64,000 nucleotides of DNA from Haematococcus lacustris (taxonomy: Eukaryota > Chlorophyta > Chlorophyceae > Chlamydomonadales > Haematococcaceae), in NCBI GenBank assembly GCA_030144725.1, contig JASKMD010000012.1:10344431-10408430 (forward strand). The letters run 5' to 3'. The notes under the pieces were generated by a model. That model had not been told where the DNA came from. It did not search any database and was given only the letters and a program-made list of their open reading frames with translations. Positions within the stretch are counted from its first letter, which is position 1. Every line of letters begins with the position of its first letter. This document shows positions 56,283-64,000 of the stretch, one piece after another. Made by a program: the position numbers and the translations under genes.

Positions 56283-57699
56283 CCCTTCCCCTTTGCCACC
56301 ACCACCTCCCAAGCCGTCGTCGCACCTTGCCCCACTCCCTATCCTACCTTGCAGCCTGGAGCAACCTCCTCCTCCCCTCCCTCCTTCCCTCCCTCCTTCC
56401 CTCCCTCCCTCACGCCCTTTCTCACGCCCTCCCTCACGCCCTCCCCCCCTCTACATGTCTCTACAGGTGGCTACAGGTCCCCTTACCTTCCTGACCTACC
56501 ATTCCCCTTCCCTTCCCACTCGCCCTTGACCTCACCCTCACCCTCACCCTCACCTTGGCAGGTGAGTAAGCATGCATGTTGTGGTTCGTATTGCCTTGCA
56601 TTTGGGAGCCTATGCTGGGTTGCATCAGAGAAGCCACCAGCAAGGTTTGAGCGCTTGTACACCTCTTCGCAACACACAACGAGCTTGGAGCGGTAGCCAG
56701 GACTTCCGGTGGGTGCACATGCTCTGGTGGTGTCAGCCTACCCAGCCCAGTTCTGGTCATGCATGTCCTTATTCATCTGCTTGCTGGCTTATCTTTGCTT
56801 GCAGTTGTTGACAGCTTGAGTATGACAAGTGTAGCAAGGCTTGGTGATTGCAAGCAAGGTGGTAGCGGCGTGACATGGAGGGGGGCATTGAGCATAGCTG
56901 TAAGTGGCCAGTCCCTGCACATGAGTTGTCACCAATGCCAAGCCTAATTGCAAGGATGCCTCTTGCTGCCGCAGGTCTGATGGTCACACTGCTGCCCCTT
57001 GCCCCCTTCTCCCTTCGCCCTTCCCTGCCCAATCCCACCACCACCACATCCGAGTCTGCCACCTACCTCCCCTCCTCCCCTCCCCTCTCCTCTCCCCCAC
57101 CCCATGGCACCCAGCAGCCCTTGGCGTAGCAGCATGGAGTGGGCAGCCTGGAGCGGGCAGCCCGGAGTGGGCAGTCTGGAGCGGGCAGCCTGGAGCGGGC
57201 AGCCTAGAGCGGGCAGCCTGGAGCGGGCAGCCTGGAGCGGGCAGCCTGGAGCCAAGCCTAGCCCAGCCTAGCCTAGCCTAGCCCAGCCTAGCCTAGATCA
57301 GCCTGATTTGGTGCCATGGGGCATAGGCAGCAAGGCAAAGTGCCTAGCAGTCCCGTGATGAGGTGTTAGCCCATAGCAAGTGCATCCAATCCTTGTGGTT
57401 GTGCTCATGGCATGGTTGTGAGTAAGGCATGAGTCGTTGTGTTGTTGTTGTTGTTGCAGTGGTATTGTGTTGTGGTGTTGTGTGGTGTTACCAGCTTGCA
57501 TCAATGCATGTGCTTAGCAATGCATGCCGTTTGTAGTGGTGTTGCATACATTGTAAGGTTGTACCATAAGACATGACATGGCAGGTTTGCGCGTGCAAGG
57601 TGAATGTCATGATGGCTTAGATGACATGCACGTGAGCAACAAGAGGGAGAGTGCATGAGGGGTCATGTTGTAGTAGCAAGTACAAGAATCATGCCTTGT
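56283..57699. other. LINE right flank
   Basis: Pyrimidine-rich to 56560, then unassigned sequence. The minus strand at 56630-56720 encodes a protein-like SKLVVCCEEVYKRSNLAGG, perhaps an exon, but no gene is recognised. Confidence 0.3.
57135..57251. repeat. 15-bp minisatellite
   Basis: About eight copies of GGGCAGCCTGGAGCG, followed by CCTAG-type pentamers to 57300. Confidence 0.85.
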
Positions 57700-58390
57700 A
57701 GACCCTGTAGACTGGTCAGCAAGACCCTGTATAATGATCAGCAGGACCCTGTAAAAACTGCCATCAGAACCCCGCACAGGGTCACCAGGACCCTGCGCAG
57801 GGTCACCAGGACCCTGCAAATGGTCAGCAGGACCCTGTAAAACTGCCATCAGAACCCTGCACAGGGTCGCCAGGACCCTGCGCCGGGTCACCAGGACCCT
57901 GCGCCGGGTCACCAGGACCCTGCGCAGGGTCACCAGGACCCTGCAAATGGTCAGCAGGACCCTGTAATAACTGCCATCAGAACCTTGCACAGGGTCGCCA
58001 GGACCCTGCGCCGGGTCACCAGGACCCTGCGCCGGGTCACCAGGACCCTGCGCAGGGTCACCAGGACCCTGCAAATGGTCAGCAGGACCCTGTAAAAACT
58101 GCCATCAGGACCCTGCGCCGGGTCACCAGGACCCTGCGCCGGGTCACCAGGACCCTGCGCAGGGTCACCAGGACCCTGCAAATGGTCAGCAGGACCCTGT
58201 AAAAACTGCCATCAGGACCCTGCGCCGGGTCACCAGGACCCTGCGCCGGGTCACCAGGACCCTGCGCCGGGTCACCAGGACCCTGCGCAGGGTCGCTAGG
58301 ACCCTGCAAATGGTCGTCAGGACCCTGCAAATGGCCGATGCGCTAGGACCCTGCGCAGGGTCGGCAGGACCCTGCGCAGGGTTTTTTCGG
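57700..58390. repeat. Palindromic spacer array D
   Basis: CAGGACCCTGCGCAGGGTCAC-type units with 22-bp spacing plus ACTGCCATCAG blocks forming a ~120-bp higher-order unit. Adjoins a reverse ORF1-tail fragment at 58396. Confidence 0.85.
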
Positions 58391-58395
58391 ATTTC

Positions 58396-58530
58396 AAATG
58401 GTAATAACATCGCACGAACTTTGAGTTTTTCAATGACAACAACGGCGTTGAGTCGGCCTTTCCTGGGGCTATCTGCGGTATGCCTCCCGGGAGAAATGGT
58501 CCTGGTGACTTCCGGCCTTAATCGGCGCGA
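58396..58530 (-). mobile_element. LINE ORF1-tail remnant
   Basis: Reverse complement matches 40640-40760 with scattered changes (shared TTGAAAAACTCAAAGTT-like and GGCATACCGCAGATAGCCCC-like segments). Followed in its own 5'-3' sense by array D, reproducing the ORF1-end/array junction of the large LINE. Confidence 0.75.
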
Positions 58531-58532
58531 GT

Positions 58533-58705
58533 GCGGTCGCGGATGGAGCCCTGGCTAGTGCCTGGCGCCAGTCAGAGAAACACCGAATTCTGGTCAGTCA
58601 AGGCATGGGGCATGTCGCGTTTATTGGTATTACGCCACGTATCTGAGCAAACTAGGACTATAGATGCACCTCCGGCTCCTGTTGCGCTCGATTGGACAGT
58701 CACGT
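58533..58705. repeat. Dispersed repeat, inverted copy of 29460-29640
   Basis: See 29460-29640. Its junction with the LINE ORF1 remnant is at about 58531. Confidence 0.7.
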
Positions 58706-59029
58706 GGTTTTGAAACTCGTCGCTGGAACAATTTGTGCGATGCCCAGTGATAGAGACCACTACTATAGGCTCATCCGCGGGGAAACATCTTCGCCCACCA
58801 CCATCGCGGCCGAACTAGAGGCCAGCGACACAGACACGGCTTGAGCTATAGAGCGGGCTGGTGCAAACGCGATGTCCTGAGGTGGCCTGTGTGACCCAAA
58901 CTGACCCATGCGAACATTTTATTAGGCGTGTCACAGCTGAATGTCCATGACATGGTGCACCGGAATGATGCACCGGAATGTCCATGACATGGTTGTGTAA
59001 AAGGTTTTATCAGAGTTGGGAGGGTCTGA

Positions 59030-59260
59030 CTTACAGACTTGTTTTGCAGATTGCAACAACACCATAACTACATCTGAGTAGGCATCTGCCTCTGCCCTGC
59101 TACGTGCCCAGGCAAGAGTGAAGATGAAGTTGTAGCATCTGGGTTTACCTCGGGACTCAACCAGTGAACCAGTGAACCAGCGACCACTGCTCTCGCGATA
59201 AGATGCAATACCATGCCGCTGTGAAAAGAGAGCTTGCCGATGATGCGTTGTTAATCTTGT
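59030..59260. repeat. Dispersed repeat, copy of 28985-29215
   Basis: Direct-orientation copy, very similar over ~230 bp. Confidence 0.75.
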
Positions 59261-59414
59261 TCATCTGTCGACCGATCTTCAGATGTTGACCAATGGGACT
59301 AATGAAATGACAACGTGTTCAACTGATCAACCCATACTGAACACACAACGCCTCCCTCCACAAGCTCCATTTCCTTGCTGGTATCACCCCTCTGCATCAG
59401 GCTGGTAGGCACCC

Positions 59415-61765
59415 TCACATAACTGGGATTTGCTTGGGCTGCTTGGGCGGCGCTTGCTTCACCTTGGGCAGAGACAAGGTCAGCAGACCATCCTTCATGC
59501 TGGCCTGTAGGGTGTCCACCGCTTGCATGTCCACGTCCTGCAGCAGGCAGGGCAGCAAATCACGGGTATTTAGGCAATGCTGTCAACAGCACCCATCCAA
59601 AGCACAAACCTCCGCATGCGTTACACCCTGCCCTCGTCCTGGCCCCCCACCCACTGGACATCACCTGTCACCAGCCATCACCTCACACATCATCTATGCT
59701 CAACAAGCACGAGGTTGCCTTCCCAGGCCTGCCACTTCGCTGCCAGCCCAGCCCGGCCCAGTCCCACAACAGGGCCTATGCACATGTCAGTGACCACAAT
59801 GCTGGAATTTCAAGCCTGCCACTTCACTGCAACGCCGACATCACCTAGCTCCCTGATGCAGCATATGAGCTGTGAACCCACCTCAGGTAGCCGGACCGAC
59901 GCCGAGAAGCTGCGCCGGCGCATCGTCTTAGCGGTAGGGCCCGCGCCCTCCACATCAGAGGCGGCTTTCCCGTTGCCTGCCTCGCTATTGCTACCCTCGG
60001 AGCTCTCGGCACGGAGAGTAAGCAAATGAATCTCCGGATCCAGATGCATCTACGGCGGAGACAGCGCGGGACATCACGTATCGGTGACCAAACATTTTGT
60101 CATGCACAGCAGGAAGGCACAGCTGGACAAACAGGCATAGCTCGACTGTCGCACTCATCAGGACTGTCACACTAACCACTTATTGTATCTGCCCTTAAGC
60201 ACAGATCCGAGTGCTGTGATTGCTGCTGGTGCTGGGAGTCATGCTCGCCTGGACATCCTCCTTAGCCAGGCCTGGCAGTTCAACATGCAGCTGCCAGTCC
60301 TGCTCCCGCTCCACCCACTCCAGCTGCGTGCAGCAACATACAACATGCATGTCGCATTGCATCATTCTTCCCTGACTGTTACAGCACTGGCACAGCAGCA
60401 GCAGGATATGGGGCAGCAGGAGGGACAGCCGCAGCAGGTGGAGAAAAGAGGAGCTGCGTAAGGTAGGCAAGCGCCCCAATGATGCCTTCCAGGTGCGAGC
60501 AGCTGCGGCGTCATGCTTGCAAGGTCTAGGGTCCTGATCGCACCTCCAGCGTGGTAGGAGTTTGGGGGAGTGGCAGGCTGAGCTGGGCTAGGCTGAAGCT
60601 GTGTTGTGAGCATGGACTACCACTGCTGCTGCTGCTGCTAGCTGAGGTAGGCAAGGGCAAGCGCCAGGCGTAAGGCTGCTAGCAGAGAGGCAGGGTTCAT
60701 GGGGCACGAGGCAGGGGAGGGGCAAGGGGCATCAGGCATGCGGGAGCAGGGGCATGAGGCAGAGGTCCAAGCATCCTGGCAACCATGTAGTCCTGCACCT
60801 GGGGCAAAGAAGAGGCAAGGGCTGGCATGCGGGCGTCCAGGCTTGGCAGCGAGTCCCGCAGCATCGGGCTCAAGAGGTTGCGCCCGAGCCGAGAGCCTGC
60901 GCCAGTAGCAGCATTTCGAGGCGGTGATTAAGCAGGGGCAGCAGCGTGGCAGGGGCAGGGGCAGGGACAGGGTCAGTAGCGTTGTAGGGGCGAGGGCAGC
61001 AGCGCAGTAAGGGTGGGGCCAGCGGCGTGGCAGGCGCAGGGGCAGCAGTGTGGCAGGGGCAGGGGCAGGGGCAGCATGAATGGTGTCAGCAAAGGCTGGG
61101 GAGCTGGGGCCTTAAGCACAAGTGAGGCAACAACCAGGGCAGCAAATCTATCTGCAGCTTGTGCAGCAATACCTGAGGCAATACCTGAGAAGAAGGGGTC
61201 GTTGTCAAAAACATTGAGCAGTGAGTCAAACTCCCGCTGCATCATAGATAACGCGTCATTCATCCGCCTGTAGGGGGAGTGGGGCAGCAGGGAGTGGAGG
61301 TGAGGTGAGACTGCATCAGGGCTGAGGCTGTCGTGAGTAAGCAGCTGCAAAGAGTTAGGGCAAGGGCAGGGGTATGGGGCATACGATCCGCAGCATTCGC
61401 GTCGCAGCAGCAGGAGCAGGAGCAGCAGCAGCAGCAGTGGCAGCCCATTCTATCAACACAGCCTAGCCCAGCTCAGCCTGCCACTCCCCCATAACTCCTA
61501 CCACGCTGGAGGCACCAACAGGACCCTGAACCTTGTAAGCATGTCGCTGCAGCTGCTCGCACCTGAAAGGCATCATCGGAGCCTTGCCATAGGGCTGCAC
61601 GGAAGCGGGTTGACGGGGCTTGGTTGTTTCGACGGGGACTCCCTCGGACGGTTGATGGTCCGCCTTTGCGCGAGTTGCGAAAGCGATGCGTCCTCGTGTT
61701 GGGCGAGTGCATATCACAAGGCACAAACGCGCGCTGCGGGCCGCGCCAAGGGTTGCGTGCATCAT
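59415..61765 (-). CDS. Plastid-type small heat-shock protein (HSP20 family)
   Basis: Six exons (61765-61563, 61267-61185, 60896-60799, 60323-60249, 60049-59882, 59537-59415) total 750 nt in phase: 249 aa and a stop. The N terminus MMHATLGAARSARLCLVICT is Arg/Ala/Ser-rich and looks like a chloroplast transit peptide. Then RRMNDALSMMQREFDSLLNV, a helical arm, and an alpha-crystallin domain from about residue 129: WVEREQDWQLHVELPGLAKE, HLLTLRAE, an inserted charged loop, FSASVRLPEDVDMQAVDTLQ, and DG-LLTLSLPKVK. It ends KQIPVM, close to the IxI/V tail used in oligomer assembly. Role: ATP-independent holdase binding unfolding proteins, probably in the chloroplast. Intron 4 seems to use a GC donor (CCAG|GCGAGC). 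No heat-shock element was assigned. Confidence 0.85.
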
Positions 61766-63049
61766 GTGTTGCGTAGCTTGGGAGCTGTAGGCTTTGTTCT
61801 GATTTCACTCACGCTGTGCACCGCTTGAGGGGGAGTAGGGAAAGACAGGGTATTCAGGGTCACACGCTACGTAGGGAGTGAGACTCCGAGACTTCCAGCC
61901 GGCCTTCCAGAACAATCAAGGACCGTCCCCCTGTAGAACAGCAGGTGAGGGGGTTGAGAATAGGGTCAAGGGTCAAGGTGAAGGGTTTAGAAGTGCTGGG
62001 AGGTGGTGGAATCAAGGTGGCTGGGTAGTAAGGCGCGCCCGGAAAAATCTTTAAGATATGACCCAATATGATCAAGCCAGAGAATATGATGAAATATGAT
62101 CAAGCCAAAACCGAACCAAAGTCAGTTGCACATCAACAACAAGCTATGGGCCCTGTTCCCAAGTTTCTAGAATCCCATTTGCTCTCAATCGCTGCACTTT
62201 TCGGCAGTGTGCAAAAGTGGCTGGCGCGATGTGCAGTCTGACCTCACACGGTTCTCCTGCACACCTGTAGCTGCTTGGGGAGCGTCTCAGCAGCGCAAAT
62301 GGACAACCCGTGGCGACCCAACCGTCGGACCCAACCGCCGAGCATTTCAAATTTGCTGACCCTTTTTGTTAAAGCAATAGCATGCAACCTTAGCATCGCA
62401 CCACACACAGGTTGCTCCGGCCGCTGCAGTTGAGTAGCTTGACAACTTTGAGTAAGGAGCATGGAACCCGGACATGGCGTGTAGCCAATAACATTTTGCG
62501 CATGACCAAGGCTACAGAGATCGATTGCAATAGGATACAGAGAGCCTCATTGCCGTGGTCTCAAGCTCAATGGTTAACTGCGCAGAGAGTAGAGGAGTGT
62601 TGCGGCGGGGTAACTGCAACTGAGAGCGGTACTGGTTTGGAAGGCGTCAAACCCTCTTCACACTCGGGGTTCCCAGGTGGGTTAGTGAGGACATCTGCCA
62701 CATTATCCTCTTGACTACGGACCCGGTCATATCCCATCTTTAAGCCATCATATTCAGTCATATGACCAATTCCTCAGCAAGTCATATGATCGGTCGCGCC
62801 CTACTGGGTAGGGACAAGTCAAGGCTCAGTAAGAAATCTTACAAATGGGCTTTGCCCCATGTGTCCTTGCAGGTGGCTGCGGCCAGTATACGGCAAGTCA
62901 AAGAGATCCCAAGTCAGGGGCTTGATGTGTTCAACAAGCAACGTCATTAGGTAAGCACCGGCCTGACACAACACATGTGCATGGCGTTATCATGTCCCAC
63001 ATGACATGACACATGACCAAACTTTCGCCTGCCGCCCTCACATCTATGT
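61766..63049. other. No gene resolved
   Basis: Upstream of the small heat-shock gene. Contains TATGATCAAG/CATATGA-type short repeats near 62050-62110 and 62720-62800. No supported gene. Confidence 0.35.
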
Positions 63050-63053
63050 GCAG

Positions 63054-63250
63054 GTTCCATCACCGGGACGTCTCAGCCGCGCTGAACATTCGCCGCTGTG
63101 CAGTCGGCACGGGGCCACGTCCCACTGAGCCGTGCAGCTGGGAAGGCCGCCCAGCCATGCCAAAGCCGGGCAAGCCAGGCCAGTAGTTGGTGGATATACC
63201 CGACAAGGCCCTGCTGCACAAGTGGCGGCGCAAGTTCCAGCAGTAGCCAG
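63054..63250 (+). pseudogene. Second Fanzor-like subfamily fragment
   Basis: Encodes FHHRDVSAALNIRRCAVG, a RuvC-III-like D-x-x-A-A-x-N motif, followed by PRPTEPCSWEGRPAMPKPG and a stop, then KALLHKWRRKFQQ. Differs from the DRDCNAALN copies, so a distinct subfamily. An acceptor-like CAG precedes it. Only the C-terminal end is visible. Confidence 0.5.
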
Positions 63251-63583
63251 CTACAGCAAGACAACCCCAACAACAACAAATACTGAACCCCTTGCAAAGG
63301 AGATGTGTGTTGGTTGGAGATACTAGGGCTCTAGCTACAGGCACACACACCAGAATGGCTGAGCTGAAGTGGGCACTAGGCACACTAGCAGTGGCCTTTA
63401 CAATGATGAGTTTGCAACCTGTGTTTCGATCACAACTCTTGCTTGTTTTGGTGTGGCATGAGGGCTGTAGGGATCAAATGTTGTTCGTCACACCTAAGCT
63501 GTCCCGACTCCCACTCGAGCCTGCCACTGCCCCCTCCCCCTCCCACGCACCACCCCTACCCTAAATCTGAGCATCGCCAGTGT

Positions 63584-64000
63584 ATGGCTGCCCTCTCCCG
63601 CCGCCCGGCTCTGGGCGAATCCGGGAGCGCAGCAAAGCGACAGCGCACAGAGCAGATGTGCGAGTGGGGCAGTGCATCAAATGCGACTGCGAAGGTTAGT
63701 GTTTTGGGCGGTTACGAACAGCCATTGCGCTTTGCGGTTTCAGAGCCTGGTCTCTACAGACTTCGGCATTGCAGATCGCGGGTGGCTCTGCATCAATCCC
63801 GCCCTGCGCCTATGGTGAGGGGTTTACCGTTCTCCAGCCTTTTTGCCGGTCTTATCTCACCCTGTGAGGTGCTCCCAAGGCCTACGCATATAGCTTTGAC
63901 ATCTTCATAAAGCTGTAACATCGTGCAGGTGACAGCCGGAGCTGCGGAAGCCAGCCGCACCCTCGGCGCACCTGTACAGAGAAGGAAGTAAGTTGTTACT
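63584..64000 (+). CDS. Possible 5' exons of an unrecognised gene
   Basis: ATG at 63584 opens MAALSRRPALGESGSAAKRQ and runs to a donor-like GTTAGT near 63695; further acceptor-like CAG sites follow and VTAGAAEASRTLGAPVQ-like coding ends near the window edge. No family recognised; exon structure is a guess. Confidence 0.25.

Noticed and set aside
1..64000. Bacterial-type operons, ribosome binding sites, rRNA or tRNA genes
   Set aside because: None seen by eye; gene structure is clearly that of a eukaryotic nucleus.

Overview
The window looks like nuclear DNA of a green alga of the volvocine type (Volvocales, Chlorophyta). The genes are GC-rich, cut into many short exons with CAG|G-type acceptors and GTGAGT/GTGCGT-type donors, and rich in Gln/Ala/Pro tracts; introns carry hexanucleotide satellites; a small gene resembles a flagellar protein. 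Recurrent Fanzor/TnpB-like remnants carrying DRDCNAALN remind me of sequences I associate with Haematococcus, but genus is a guess from memory. Most coordinates for spliced genes are hand-built from reading frame, splice consensus and family similarity. || Layout of host genes: (1) 945-7664 minus, a 1,495-aa Ser/Arg/Pro-rich protein ending in a SCAF1/PHRF1-type domain; (2) 10384-11341 minus, a 127-aa CFAP144/FAM183-like protein; (3) 13069-18270 minus, an aminoalcohol (choline/ethanolamine) phosphotransferase; (4) 18656-22623 plus, a 214-aa histidine phosphatase (phosphoglycerate-mutase family), divergent from (3) over 385 bp; (5) 23986-28221 minus, a 617-aa HSPA12-type Hsp70-like protein; (6) 59415-61765 minus, a plastid-type small heat-shock protein. 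Several introns hold long hexamer repeats and Fanzor debris. || From about 28.4 to 59.3 kb the window is mostly mobile DNA: a Gag-like gene, a nested foldback/Harbinger-like MITE cluster (32551-34210), pieces of an older LINE copy, and one very large composite LINE at 36311-56255 with a perfect 27-bp target-site duplication. The LINE has ORF1 (signal/membrane segment, 114-bp tandem repeats, a 2A-like DVEANPGP ribosome-skipping motif, two Josephin-like cysteine-protease domains), a long palindromic CAGGGTCC spacer array, and ORF2 (apurinic-type endonuclease, reverse transcriptase, PHD finger, RNase H, CCHC plus PD-ExK restriction-like endonuclease). This dual-endonuclease layout is Dualen/RandI-like. 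A CACTA-type Tnp2 transposase gene lies inside the spacer array, and two 346-bp foldback MITEs interrupt ORF1 and the Tnp2 gene. || The most notable system is this LINE: two endonucleases, RNase H and PHD on ORF2, a 2A-separated tandem protease on ORF1, a conserved palindromic array between the ORFs, and no in-frame AUG ahead of the ORF2 endonuclease.
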